Assembly: GCA_030704615.1 (NCBI GenBank)
Contig: CM060733.1
Span: 25,794,001-25,854,000 of the forward strand
Direction: 5' to 3'
DNA from: Takakia lepidozioides
Lineage: Eukaryota > Streptophyta > Takakiopsida > Takakiales > Takakiaceae
DNA: 60,000 nucleotides
Positions 10,338 to 22,099 of the stretch are shown here, piece after piece (position 1 is the first letter of the stretch; the number at the start of each line of letters is the position of its first letter). The translations under genes were made by a program, and so were the position numbers. The notes under the pieces were generated by a model. The model was not told where the DNA came from. It saw only the letters and a program-made list of their open reading frames with translations, and searched no databases.

Positions 10338-11296
10338 TGTCGAGCGGCTTTTACTCACCCATCCCTTCGCTATCCGAGGTGGAAACTCCAAGATAGAAGA
10401 GTTGCATATCTCTAAGCACTCAACCCGCTCAGAACAATCAGTCCTGACCTACAGCTAGTGAATCATGGTTGTGCTTCCTATTTGTATTCCTTCTTGCCTT
10501 CATGTTATCAATTTACCTTACCGTGTATACTGAAACATCAGATTGCTTTAGTATCTACTAAGTTCCAGTTAATCATGCATTCATTCCACAGCTTCTCTCA
10601 TGTCTCTCTACACAGTATGTTTGTATCGATTCAGTATCGCATTAAGATTAATCATGTATCATGCCTATGCCATGGTGTCCCTAATCTACCCTACTGTATA
10701 ATTTTACAGCTTGCATGAATTAAGCCTCAATCAAGTCATCATCTCCTCTTCACTGTTTCCGCTCTCCGTTACATCTCCTCCTCTCCTGAACAAGTCGCCC
10801 TCCTCAAGAAGTGATCCTCTTCCTGTTGCCGCCCTGCCTAATCTACCCGCAAGCTATTCTAACCACCTAACTAACTAACCGTCACCCCTGAAGTAACACG
10901 TTCCCGCTGTAGATGTCGTTCCCACACAGTCGTTCCCTGTCAATGATAATTGTTCCTCATGTACACTGTGACAGGCTGTGTCAAGCTGTGCCGAGCTGTG
11001 ACTGGCTATGTAAAGCTGTGTCGAGTTGTGACTGGTTGTGCGAAGCTGTGTCGGGCTGTGTCAGACTGTGTCTTGTTGTGATAGACTGTGACGGGCTGTG
11101 TAAAGCTGTGTCGGGCTGTGTCAGACTGTGTCTGGCTGTGATAGACTGTGACAAGCTGTCTACCCCCCTTAAAGCCTGCGCCTGCCACCCCTAAGGCTCC
11201 TGTTGGTCTCAGTCTACCATTCATAAGTCTGTGCAAAAATTAAGGGTACCCCACAGAACCCGTAAAAGCGTCTAAGTCCCAAGCAGCCCTCTAACA
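10338..11296 (-). repeat. 3' LTR (left end), 959 bp
   Basis: It starts TGTCGAGCGG on the plus strand and ends CTCTAACA, so on the element's strand it runs TGTTAGAG...CGCTCGACA. The polypurine tract abuts it at 11297. Homologous to 39008-39994 (clearly diverged) and 50316-51104 (very similar). It contains a CTGTG-type minisatellite at about 10974-11160. Confidence 0.9.
10974..11160. repeat. CTGTG-type ~10/11-bp minisatellite in LTR
   Basis: Degenerate tandem repeats of a GGCTGTGTCN / GGCTGTGACN unit, about 18 copies. The same family lies in the central LTR (39697-39878), the 5' LTR (50741-50966) and, in protein-coding position, at 34590-34710 and 44285-44580. Confidence 0.88.
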
Positions 11297-11333
11297 TTAC
11301 CCCTCCCCCTCTCAAAAAGCCGTGTCCTCACGG
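11297..11333 (-). promoter_or_regulatory. Polypurine tract and small hairpin
   Basis: On the element's strand a purine run (GAGAGGGGGAGGGG, plus coordinates 11300-11313) lies three bases before the LTR. This is the expected plus-strand DNA priming site. Just upstream CCGTG-AGGA-CACGG (11320-11333) forms a 5-bp stem that is conserved at the equivalent place near 40020. Confidence 0.8.
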
Positions 11334-11334
11334 T

Positions 11335-14265
11335 TTACTGTTTGGGATCAGCAAACCTTTGTGAGCGAGCACCCTTCTGTCGGTGAGAGTCTCGTGAAGG
11401 ACTCCGTATGCAAGCCCGAGTCCTATCACTGGCTGATGGAGGCGATTGAGCACTACCTGGAAATGTCTGACTTGGCTGATAACGAGGTAACCTCTCAGGC
11501 ATAGGAGATCCCCGTCGTTTCTTCTCTGCCATCTGAAGTGCATAGTCCTCTACCATGTCAAAAGAGTCCTATGAAGAACTAGTAGTATCAGAATCCTCGT
11601 CCCTCCTTAGGTGTTTTAACGGCCGAACTTTAAGTGTCTTCTCGGGAATCCTGCGTGGCATACAATGTGGGCCCACCATGTCTGGAAATTTAAACTATAC
11701 GACTTGTTGTAAGCGCTTGCAAGCAAAATTAGTGAACGCCCTGAACTCCTTAGCCGTATAGGTGAGAGGTGTGCCAATGACTTTGGAACAGTGTAAGTAT
11801 TTCCAGGCTTCATGTCCCTTAAAGAAAATATCATCAGGGCCAAATTTCTCGGTTGCCAAATTGTTCCAAGCCGAATTAAACCATGAACGAAGTTGGGAAT
11901 CCTTCTGCATCATAACTTTTGCATCATACAGGTAAATATGAGGTGACACTGAAAGTAAGACCCAATGATCCCCACTGGAATAACTCAGAAATCGTGATTG
12001 CATCTTCTGCTGCTCAATGTGATAACGTGCCATAAAACAAGCAGCATAGTATAATCCACAACCCATGACAATACTAGATACCTCATTGGTCTTGGTATAG
12101 ATGTACCAATGTACAACCTGGAAGGCAATTAATTCCTTCAGCATGGTACCTGCCTCAGACCAGTACCTTGCAAAGTGATGATCCTCAATGGGTCGATTGT
12201 TCGGAAGAACCTTAGTCCGAGTTGCCACTAGCAACCAAATGCGCATGATCTGGTAGTAATGTGCCAACGACTACGGAGGTCTAAATTCCTTCCAAGCCAA
12301 ATCCAGCACAATGGGAATTTGGTTGAAGGGCATAATCATAGCCCGACTGTACTCCCGTGCAGCAGGAGTCATAGGTGGGTTAAAAGCAGCATCCCCCCAT
12401 ACCTCAGGCTGTGGTTTTGTTGTAGTAGCAACATGGTCAACTACCTGCACAGGCACCTGCTGTGGTATTGGTACCACTGGCCCTTCTACCACTGGCATCT
12501 CCTGCACCCCCTGCAAAGAAGACTGAAAAATTAGAGTCCTGGCATGTAAATAAGTAGCCATCAGCTGCTCCTCACGAACAAAGACTCTCTTGTCAATATT
12601 TGAACTCAGGTCATCCACTTAAGTCTGCAGGCCTTCCACATCCTCCTGTAGCTCCGCTATCCTACTATAGACATTGTCTATAGTAGTTGTGGCAATGTTC
12701 TGCACTTGCAATCTGAGCTCATTCATCTCGCCCTGGGTGAGCTTCCTTGGTGCTTTGCCTTCTATCGGCCCTTGTGCTAACCATACCTGTATAAGGTGGT
12801 TATCCACCAAGTCCTGTGTGGCACCTCTGAGAGTCTGCTCCTCCGTGAATCTGTACACATCTAACTGCTGCTGTAAAGCCTCCATGCGCTTCGCATGAGG
12901 TTCAACCAGGCCCGCATAGGCAGCAGCCAGATTATTGGCTTCCTTCCAAGCCTTGTTAGCCGCAGAGAGTTCATTTCTATTGACCATGACTATTTGTTGC
13001 AACTCCAGGATGTACCTCTCCTGGTCAGCCTCAACCTGTCTGTACTGTTGGAAAGTATTCTCATTGCGACAGATTGTAGCCTGCAAATCAACAATGAGTT
13101 TCCCTTGCTCTATTATCTCAGCTTCTGCCATCATACATCCCTCCCCTTGTCTGTTAACTTCTAATGCAGTTGGCTCTAGAGCAGTTGTTAGTGTAGCACA
13201 TTGTATGGTCATCCTCTAATGTACTGCCTCCAACTCTGTATGTAGTACGTTCACTTCTTGCAACTTGCCCTCATGCTTCACCTGCAATTGATATAACTGT
13301 TGCTTATGTGCTTCATGCAACTGGTCCTGCTCGAGACCTCCTTCAATCAAATGTCCCTTAGCCAATTACAAGGCAACCTTTGTGTCCTCCAACTCTTGCT
13401 GTAACTTGAGATTGATCTCCTCATCTATCTTGTTAGCACACTCAGTGGCAATTCGAGTCTCAAACTCCTTCCTGAGTTCCTCCCTCAAAGCTGCCAATTG
13501 GGTAGATGGAACATGGGATTTCACATAAGTGCCCAACAAATTGAGTGTCATGCTTATGGAACTCATAAGCATGGCCTCCTGGAGGTCATCATGGTAAACT
13601 TGCTGCTTTTCTCCCTGATCCTCCACAGTGTGATGCTTCACCAACCATTCAGGCCATTGCCCCACCAGATCCTCTTCCTGAACCACCTCATCCTCCACAG
13701 GTGCTGCAGTGTCCTTATATTCTACCCCTAGTACCTCCGTCACAGGTGTGGGTATTACATGCACAGCAGGGATTTCCCTGGACAAACTCTGCACCTCTGG
13801 TACCACTGATTCCCTGACCAAGCCAGAGTTTTCATAGAGAAGGTCACCCTTCTCAATTTCTGCCACGACCTGCTCTGTAGTGGGAATGTCCAACCCTTCT
13901 CTTTCTAGAGCAATAGGCTCTGGTGGAACAGCATGTACTAACTGAGGTACCTCTGAGACAACCAATTCAACTGGCTATGATGGCTGTGGTACCGAAGTGA
14001 CTTCTTCTTTCCTCTCCAAAGGTCATGTTTTTAGTAATAACAGCCCTCTGTGCTGCTGTGCCCCATCCTGCACAAGAGCTTGGGAAACATCATCTTGCGG
14101 CTTTCTTGAAGCCAGTGGATCCGCCACTACAGTCATACCCCTCTTCTGTCTCTTAGACTGGTGTTGTTCTGCCAGTCCACCCTCACTATGTGAAAAACCC
14201 TGCTCCTCCATTGCAGTGGTTGCTGCCTCAAACACTCCCATCTCCTTACATTCTCGCGCATCAAG
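11335..14265 (-). pseudogene. Retrotransposon extra ORF, C-terminal two-thirds (copy A)
   Basis: Homologous along its whole length to 40034-42967. Minus-strand segments are 14265-14023, 13965-13366, 13212-12619, 12618-12271, 12267-11695 and 11556-11335. They encode an acidic linker, a long coiled coil (TICRNENTFQQYRQVEADQE), a Pro-rich hinge and a helical domain (AREYSRAMIMPFNQIPIV, VARYWSEAGTMLKEL-like, QKMQSRFLSYSSGDHWVL), then a Ser/Arg/Pro-rich tail. At least five stops (14023, 13975, 13366, 12619, 12271) each match an amino-acid codon in copy C; four of the five replace Gln. A further stop lies at about 13213, where the two copies differ too much to name the codon. The N-terminal part lies at 33190-34934, beyond the inserted CACTA element. 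Confidence 0.85.
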
Positions 14266-14268
14266 TAT
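14266..14268. repeat. CACTA target-site duplication TAT (left)
   Basis: TAT is repeated at 33187-33189. The uninterrupted homologue near 42969 reads ATCAAGTATGTCAGAATC, showing the empty site. Confidence 0.93.
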
Positions 14269-14580
14269 CACTACAAGATATGAGCGTTTTTAGGACTACA
14301 GCTTTGGCGGAGTCATAAAAACTGCACTAGGTACATGACTACAGAGCGCTGAAATGCATTACAGTTTTAGTTTTATGACTTTGTAGTAATGGATATCACT
14401 ACATGACTCCGGAAAGTTAGGGAGCATTGGTCAAACATTGTTGACCATGATGACAGGGATGGTTTATATGACTAGTGTGATATGTTTGACTACACGTGGA
14501 CGACGTTTCATGGAATCTTACGACTCCATGACTGAAGATGGTTTCAGAGCTCTATTTATATGACTACATCACTACACGTG
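14269..14580. repeat. CACTA left terminal inverted repeat and subterminal repeats
   Basis: The terminal inverted repeat occupies 14269-14292. Through 14580 follow many ATGACTACA/TATGACT words, with one TTTGTAGT in the opposite sense. These are candidate TnpA binding sites. Confidence 0.8.
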
Positions 14581-14849
14581 TCATTTTGAAGGCACATATA
14601 ATGCAAATAAGGTTGCCCATTAGGTTTAAAAAAGTTAAAAAATTTGTTAATAAGGTTGCCCATTAGTGTAATCGTGAACAGAAAGGAGGGCTGGGACTTG
14701 GCGTTTTTTTGTCTCCTGCGCCACACCACATAGCTGAGGGATGGAACGCGATGATAGCAGGATATGCAGGGGCGTGGGATGGAGGCGTTGAGCAAATGAT
14801 GCACGAAGGAGAAGAGGAGGAGGAGACGAGACGAGGAGAAGCGAGCTCG

Positions 14850-15570
14850 CCGTTCTTGGGAGAGTCAGCTTGGTCTTAGCAAGCGTGTTTCAATCTCTGA
14901 CTACTCATGTACGCCGTAGTGGTTCGATCTGACAGACCAATCCGACATTACCTGACTACAGACACAAGCAGCACACACAAGAGGTCATTGGTCAAATCCT
15001 CCATGGGTCAGGACAGGTCAAGGACAATGTGGTAGGGTACCTTCTTCTTCAACCTATTTCAGCCTGTGTTGCCCTCTCATCAGACTCGGCCGCAAGATGC
15101 ATATTGAATTCTGTAAGTTAGGTCGTTGGGTAGATCTGTGGTGGTTTGGAGTGACTTTGGCAAGTTACTGCCAGTGTGGCAGCAGGGAAGTATCCAAAAA
15201 CATATAATAGAGGTGAGGAGAAGCTTTGGGGTGAACACTTTCCGACCCCAATGGTGGGACAATGGAGACAAAAAGGCGAATGCCTGTTGGACTACAGAGA
15301 GAAGCAGATGCATTTCAGATTGTGATAAGTAGGGTTGGGGTGTTTTGGGGAAGAACTCCACACCAGTATGGTTGGGGTGTTTGCTGGTAGAATTGTAGGC
15401 TGTCAGAGGCATGGATAGCCGAAGGAGCAGGGATAGAGTGTGGGTCCAGATTCATCCAAGAGGGCTGGATTTCAAGCTCCACATTACCTATGATTCCCTG
15501 TGGAAGGATAGTTACAAGAAACCTACATGGGTAGATGGTCAACTGGAAGCGGCATGCTGTACTATATGTC
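14850..15570 (-). repeat. Dispersed repeat family R1, inverted copy
   Basis: It matches, in opposite orientation, 53000-53640 (phrases such as AGAACCACCACGG-like, GTCGGATTGG, TCATGACCCAT and the GGGTAGATGG tract). Related copies in the other orientation are at 20660-21260, 24898-25430 and 25440-25970. No coding function is seen. Fragments of this family repeatedly border PPR pieces, so it may be intron or flank DNA of the same multicopy PPR gene family. Confidence 0.7.
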
Positions 15571-15696
15571 ATTACTGTACTATATGTCATTCCAGAGACT
15601 GTCATTGTTGGTCCATGTGTTTTACAACAATGCTATCACTATAAGACTTCTGGTTCGCATTGGAAGCTCAATCCCTGTAAGTTCATTGTGTGTGAA

Positions 15697-15796
15697 GCTC
15701 AAACTTGTGATTTGAAGGATCTTGTAGCCAAGTTCATTCAACCGGAAAGGAAAAATTCTGAAAGCTCCCAAATTTGATGTGGGCAAGCTTATGGAG
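15697..15796 (+). pseudogene. 40S ribosomal protein eS1 (RPS3A) gene fragment, copy 1
   Basis: Plus-strand codons give CDLKDLVAKFI, then (after a missing middle section) KILKAPKFDVGKLME, matching two parts of the strongly conserved region of eS1/RPS3A, a small-subunit ribosomal protein. The fragment ends at ATGGAG followed by GTAAGA, a proper splice donor. The captured DNA is therefore genomic (intron-containing) and not a retrocopy. The section normally between the two pieces is deleted. Non-functional passenger inside the CACTA element. Confidence 0.75.
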
Positions 15797-16127
15797 GTAA
15801 GACTTAGCTTCCCTCCTCTAATGTAAGTGTTGGATAAGTTTCATTTAGTGTCGACCTTCACTGCATATATTGGCTCTTTTCTTGGCTGGTTTCATATTTT
15901 CTTGGCTGGTATGCTGTTGGTTGGCTTCTTTCATTTCACGTGTGTAGTGGAAGGGGAGAAGTACTTTCCTAAGTTCTGCTGCAACAATGTCTTTTTCCAG
16001 CCTAGATGTTTTCGATGGATACAAATTGAAGTGCTTTGAATGTTGCTGCAATACTATAATAAAGTGGAGGGTGCTGAATGCAGTTGGCCTTGCTTCGTGC
16101 AGGCATAATCCAAGGAAATGTGGACAT

Positions 16128-16260
16128 AGCTGAAACCCCATGATAGCATTTCCAGAGGACGGTGTGGATGGCCTCACAATCCAGCATGCAAAATCCATGA
16201 CAATGTGGAGCTGGCTGAATGGGCAAACAGGTTAAGTGGCGAACAAGCCATGTCACTGGT
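16128..16260 (+). pseudogene. PPR E-motif fragment
   Basis: Plus-strand words ACKIHDNVELAEWA and a preceding VWMA match the E motif of PLS-class PPR proteins (compare VVWKALLGACKIHGNVEMAE at 9549-9214). The frame is broken between them. Part of a block that is duplicated about 500-700 bp downstream. Confidence 0.6.
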
Positions 16261-16413
16261 ACATAGTTGCATGCTTACATAGTACATGAAAGCGTACTAT
16301 ATGTCATTCCCGAAATTGACCATGTTGGTCCATGTATTTTACAACAATGCTATCAATAAAAGACCAATGGTTCGCATTGGAAACTCTATCCCCATAAATG
16401 GCTTGTGCGTGAT

Positions 16414-16550
16414 GCTCAAACTTGTGATTTGAAGGATCTTATACCCCAGTTCATTGCAGAGGTGATTGGAAAAGACATTGAGAAGGCAACAGCCGTTATC
16501 TATAATCTACATATCCCCTTCAATTTGATGTGGGAAAGCCGGCTGGCTGG
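16414..16550 (+). pseudogene. eS1 (RPS3A) gene fragment, copy 2
   Basis: The second, differently deleted copy: CDLKDLIPQFIAEVIGKDIE followed by KATAVIYNLH, then a jump to a broken form of the FDVGKLMEV segment. It retains the VIGKxIEKAT stretch that copy 1 has lost. With 16290-16410 it duplicates the block 15571-15796 (same flanking words around TACTATATGTCATTCC and TTTTACAACAATGCTATCA). Confidence 0.75.
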
Positions 16551-16589
16551 AGGTCTAGTCTCACTTTCACTCATCTAATGTCAGTGTTG

Positions 16590-16760
16590 TATCCATTGCA
16601 ATGTGGAGATGTTTGAAACAACATTGGAGCATTTCCAGAGGATGGTCTGGATGGCCCTTCATGGCGTGTGCCGAATCCATGGCAAGAAAACATTGCAGGC
16701 AGAACCCATGGCAATGGTACCAGCACGGGTTGGTCCAAAGCCAATTGCAACAACAAATGA
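16590..16760 (+). pseudogene. PPR E-motif fragment, second copy
   Basis: Plus-strand VWMALHGVCRIHGKK with NVEMFE just upstream is an E-motif remnant parallel to 16128-16260, consistent with a tandem duplication of the whole captured block. Confidence 0.55.
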
Positions 16761-17000
16761 ATAAAGGGTGCTGAAAGGAAAGCACTCCATAATTGATCAT
16801 AAAATCCAGTGTCCAAGCATGATATCTTAATGGGAATGCGAAGGGAGTGTTACCACCTTAAACTATCATGCATGGTCTATAACTGGAGTGCACAAATCGC
16901 GCATATCTAATCTTCATCATCCTCATCTATGTCTGGGTCACTACATGTATCACTGTCTTCATCACAGACTTGATCTTGTCCAAGGGTTGGCTGAACATCA

Positions 17001-20000
17001 TCACCACGTATACGGGGTGCTCGGAGGTACAAGGAGGCCACCTGCTCTGGAGTAACCGGTACCGCTCGGCTGCACCAGAGTCTCCTCTAGTCTTTGTGGG
17101 GCTAACAATCCTTCCACTTCCGCCACATCATCATTATCAATTGATATGTCGCAGACCACTCTACGTGCTCGGGGGCTCTTCTCCAGGACGACTTTCCACC
17201 CCGGCTCCTTCACACAATCAGAAAAAAACACTTGATCAACCTGGCCAGGAAACACAAAAGGTTGCTCAGAAGGTGGAAGCATACGGTTAGAATTGACAAG
17301 TGTGAAGCCAGCATCATCCTGCTTCATTGACATAGGTTGACGACCCGCGGGACTCGCCCGTACCCACGAACACAAAAACACTATAGGCTGCGTTTGGCCA
17401 TAGTCAATTTGCAAAATCTCCCTTATAAGACCCACATATCTTGTAGGTTCCTCCATGTCATTGCCTGAATTGTTGGTAATGGGCTGGTGCTGGAAAACAT
17501 ATGAGACTTCACAATCTAAAGACACCATATTTGTTGTGTTCATGCCGGGGGATGTAACCCTGTAATGGTTACCATACGCTGTCATACTCTTGAATGACAG
17601 GGCAGTAAATGATGGAGGCCTTGAAAGATCCAGTAATTCCTCACGTGTTGTAGGATCAAGCCCATCTGATTGAATTGAGAGATGATCCCGTACACCTTGA
17701 GGGAGCCAAACAGCAAATGGAGGACAAGGATGCAAATCAGGAGGGTACTGAATTGCCGTGGGATTGGTCATGCCTTCCAGCCCTTGCTCCTCACGAAACA
17801 AGCGTCGTCTGGCTTCTATCCGTGTGGACTCTGCTTCATATATCCTGTCAAAATCCGAGGGTCAGCCACGAGATTGACAGAGGTGGCGTGGGAGATTTGA
17901 AAAGACGCCATATGCCAACTAATGATAAATGACTAAAACTTGGAAATCTGAATGTCAATGAAGTAGATTTCTTACCCCAACATGACTGATATACGAGGAT
18001 GGTTCTGAATGATGTACTCATGTACAATATCACACAGGTCATTCAATTTTCGGGCTTTAGAATTTCCTTCCACAACTTCACGTTCCACAGATTCTGCCTC
18101 ATCTACATCCCACACCCTTCGTACACTTCCATCAAATCCTGCCATATACTCTGTGCAAAAACCCAATGCTTCTTCAAATTGGTATCATTTTGCCATGCTC
18201 CCCTCGGACCTTGCCATATTTCTTACGTAGCCCTTCATATCTTTCATTGCCCGCTCCATGTGGTACATCCAACGAGATGCTATAGGCCCGCATAAGTACA
18301 ACTCATCCACTAGGTGAACAACCAGATGTGTCATCACATCAAAAAATGATGGTGGGAACTCCTTCTCTATAAGACACAGAGTGAGAACTACTTCAGTTCT
18401 CAATTCCTCATACTCTACAGGATTCACCACTTTTGCACACAACTTCTTAAATACACGACATACTCGCAAAATGGCCCTTCGAGGACCACTTGGCATGAGC
18501 CCACGGATAGCAAGCGGTATAATTTGCTGCATGAGCACATGATAGTCATGTGATTTCATGCCAGACAACTTCTTCTTCACCACATGCTTTTTGAAAGCTG
18601 ATGCGTAGCCTGTTGGCACTTTCAAGTTCTGCACAATCTCCAGAAAGACTTATAACTCAGCCTCAGTGAGGACATAAGGGGCAGGAGGCATAATTAACGT
18701 ATCTGCTCTATCAGGATCACGTTGTAGCCACAATTCCGGGCGCATCCCAAGTAGCTCCAAATCACGGCGAACTTTCAATGTGTCTTTCTCACCAAAGATA
18801 GTTTTAATAATATTTCCAGCCAAGTTCTTCTCGCAATGCATTGCGTCAAACATGTGGCGGATGAGGAGACCCTACAAAATGAACACATAAGCAATTGAGC
18901 ATTTACTCATCACAATTTAAACAGAAAACGCAAAAATGTACACAGCCAATTTAAAGGCCATGAAGGAATTACCTCCCAATAAGGTAAGACATATAAAATT
19001 GACAATCGCTTAACTCCATGAGTTTTTGTTGGGTCTGTCCTGCTATCTGGCGTCCCTCCGTTTTCCACCCATGCAGTGCGAGCTATTGCAAGGTCCTTGA
19101 TTTGTGTTCCAGTCTGCGTTTTTGGAGGAATTCCATGCTCAGTAGCGCCATTGAACATTCTTGACCTTTTATATGGATGATTGCGGGCCAAAAATCTTCG
19201 GTGGCCTAGGAAAACAATTTTTCCACATGTGTGTAACTGTTGTGAAGTCACCCCGGGTCCACAAGCTGGACAACCAGCATAACCTTTCGTCACTTGACCT
19301 GAGAGCAAGCCATATGCAGGGTAGTCATGGATTGACCACATCAACACTGCCCTCAGTGTGAATTCGCGTTGACCACGAGGACGGGAAACATCATGAGCTG
19401 CAATCCCTCTCCATAGTTCCAGTAGCTCTTCCACTAGGGGCATCAGGTAAACATCTACGTTGTCCGAGATAACAGACTCCTTACCAGGAATCAGTAGCGC
19501 TAACATGACAAAGAACTTTTTGGTCAGTAACCACGGAGGCAGATTGTAATTGACCAAGAGAACGGGCCATGTGCTCCAACTTGTGGATTGAGCTCCGTAG
19601 GGATTTACACCGTCTAAGGCCAATCCAAATCGCAGAGATCGTGGCTCTGCAGCAAAATCCGCAAATGTGGTGTCAATGTGTCTCCATGCTTTGCTATCAG
19701 CTGGATGTCGAACCAACCCATCCTGGCTCTTATGTCTGTCGTGCCATGTCATGAGGTTAGCGATCGATTTCATCGGTACATACGTTTCAACCTTGGAATG
19801 ACAGGGAAGTGTCGCAATACTTTCTTGGGCACACTTCCACGACCTGGAATGTAACGGGAACTACGGCACACTGGGCAAATGTCTACATTCTCATACTCCC
19901 CACGGAAGAGTACACAACCACGCTCACAGGCATGAATCATCGTGTACTGCAATCCCATCTTGGCAATCATGGTTTTTGCTTCATAGTGAGTTTTCGGCAA

Positions 20001-20475
20001 TGAATTCTCTTTAGGCAAAAAAACTCTTACGTAACAATCCCAGAAGCTCATCCACAAATGCATTGGTGCACTTGTGGGTAGTGCATGCGTTCAGCAACGT
20101 CAAAGTTGCTTGCAGCCGGCTGATGGAGCACCCTTCAAAAAGTGGACATTGCGACTGTCGGAAGAGTTTATCATACTCGGGATCAACGTGCAGGTGAGCA
20201 TTCTCATCAAATTCATTGTCTCCGGAATCGTCGAGATCATCGTCATGATCGGCAAATGTGTGATCGGTTACACCATGAATGGGGTCCTCTCTGTTTGCAT
20301 CTGCAAAGAGAAACGCTTCCTGCAATGCACGTTGCATTTCTACCTCCAATCCACCACTCTCATCTGCGTTCTCTGTGACATTGGGCTCCCGCTGTGCCGC
20401 AGGGCCTTCGTCTAGACTAGAAGCATTCGTGTCTTTTCCGAATCGACTGCATGTCCAAAACCACTGAGGGAACAA
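17001..20475 (-). pseudogene. CACTA TnpD-like transposase, catalytic and C-terminal exons
   Basis: Minus-strand segments in order: 20475-20011 (acidic N-region, then LNACTTHKCTNAFVDELL), 20063-19770 (YEAKTMIAKMGLQYTMIHAC and a CxxC zinc ribbon ICPVCRSSRY), 19773-18910 (Transposase_21 core: DGLVRHPADSKAW, LALDGVNPYG with the probable first catalytic Asp, WPVLLVNYNLPPWL, LIPGKE), 18853-18650 (MFDAMHCEKNLAGNI), 18634-18185 (DUF4218: LSGMKSHDYHVLMQQIIPLA, MYHMERAMKDMKGYVRN), 18166-17972, and 17801-17001 (DUF4216: IDYGQTQPIVFLCSWV, PFVFPGQVDQVFF). It cuts and joins element ends. Frameshifts near 20030 and 19775 break the protein here. The first exon is at 27236-27448. Confidence 0.88.
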
Positions 20476-20601
20476 CTTTGAGATGTTTGTTACTACTGTA
20501 CAGTCGTAACGGATAAATTCGCATTTCTAATGGCGGATAGAAGTTGCATCAATGACTCCGCAGTCGGCACAATATTCGCGGCGATTTAATTCAATTATGT
20601 A

Positions 20602-20629
20602 AATTGTTGTTTTTTTAAAAACAACAATT
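20602..20629. repeat. 28-nt perfect hairpin
   Basis: AATTGTTGTTTTT, a TT centre, and AAAAACAACAATT pair perfectly. It lies about 130 bp upstream of transposase exon 2, at the edge of the 6-kb block of captured sequence, and could mark an insertion boundary. Confidence 0.8.
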
Positions 20630-20659
20630 ACAAGTGGTTTTAAGCACTAGAGAACGACT

Positions 20660-21260
20660 CTTAACAACTAGGCATTCATTGCACACCTTGTGTCATGACC
20701 CATTGCGGATTAGACTGACCATGAACCCAAGAAGACCTCTTGTGCATGTTGCTTGTATCTGTAGTCAGGTAATGTGGGATTGGTTCGTAAGAACCACCAC
20801 GGTGCAGCTGAGCGGGCAGAGATTAAAATATGGGCTGCCAAGACCAAGCTGATTCCCCCAAGAACCTTGTGATCATCAGGAAGAATACCAGATCATGGTA
20901 CAAAGGGGAGCCAAGAGCCCACATTTGCACATAATGCGCCCTTGACGCCATAAACGCTTGCAACAACAGGACATGGGCCTCGATTTGGTCTTCGTCCTTC
21001 TCGCATCACTTGCTCATCTCTCTCTCAAGCCTCCATCCCTCTCCCAACACTTAGACAAATTCAGGCAAAGGACAAAGTTACTCTTCCACCACATCCGACG
21101 ATTAGAACAATCTCTACGAGCCACACAAGCCCTAAAATACATTAAAATATTCCACGTCATGATCCATGTGGAGCACTTATAAAAATTCCATTTTTGAATA
21201 GGGTGAATGTGGTGAGGGCACTTTCTTCTTCGAGCTATTTCAGCCTGTTTTGCCGAGATG
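20660..21260 (+). repeat. Dispersed repeat family R1, direct copy
   Basis: Shares long stretches with 53458-53660 and 53886-54190 (TGTGTCATGACCCAT, GGATTGGTTCGTAAGAACC-like, ACCACGGTGCAGCTGAGCGG, CAGGAAGAATACCA). It ends next to PPR codons at about 21311. Confidence 0.7.
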
Positions 21261-21310
21261 TAGTGTCGTGGAGTGCGATGCTTGCAGGGTATGCATAGCA
21301 GGGACGTGGG

Positions 21311-22090
21311 ATGGAGGCTTTGGAGACCTATGAAGTTGCGAAGGGAGAGTTTGATAACATGGCTGAACGAGATGTTGTCTCAAGGAACACGCTGAATCTT
21401 GCAAGATATGGCCAGCATGTGTGCGGGATGAGGGCATTGGAGACATATGAGCAAATGTTGCGAGAAGGGGTGCAGCCTAACCGGGTCACGTTCATTTGTG
21501 TTTGCAATGCATGTGCAAACTTGGCAGCCCTGGAGACTTGGTAAAGGGCAAAGAGGTCCATCGTGACATCGTCAAAGCTGGAACTGTACCAGATGTAACA
21601 ATACCTTGTCGACATGTATGCCAAACGTGGGAGCATTCCCTTGTGGACAAGGAGTGTTCAACAATATGGCTGAGCGAAATGTGGTGTAGTGGAACGTGAT
21701 GATCGTAGGACATGCACAACATGGGCGGGGATTGCGGGTTTTGGAGACCTATGAGCAAATGATGTGGGTCTAGGGGGTGAAGCCCGAGCACATTACGTTT
21801 GTTTGTGTTTGTAGTGCATGTGCGAGCCTGTTGGAGAAGGGCAAAGAGGTCCATGGTTGCATCGTCAAAGCTGGAATTGAGGTAGATGTCATTCTGAACA
21901 TGAATACCCTTCTAGATAGGGAGTGTTCAACAATATGGCTGAGCAAAATGCGGTGTCGTGGAAAGTGATGATCGCAGGACATGCACAACAGGGGCGGGGA
22001 TTGCAGGTTTTGGAGATCTATGAGCAGTTGATGTGGGAGGGGGTGAAGTCCGACCACATTACGTTCAGAGAGTTCAAATGCCTCTCCACC
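21311..22090 (+). pseudogene. PPR fragments carried by the CACTA element
   Basis: Plus-strand PPR repeats with breaks: FDNMAERDVV, MRALETYEQMLREGVQPNRV, FICVCNACANLAALE, then after a frameshift KEVHRDIVKAGTVPDV, and again ITFVCVCSACASLLEKGKEV and VKAGIEVDVILN. Opposite orientation to the host PPR pseudogene outside the retrotransposon. The regular reuse of nearly identical repeats suggests a recent common source. No intact ORF. Confidence 0.8.
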
Positions 22091-22099
22091 ATGACCTTG

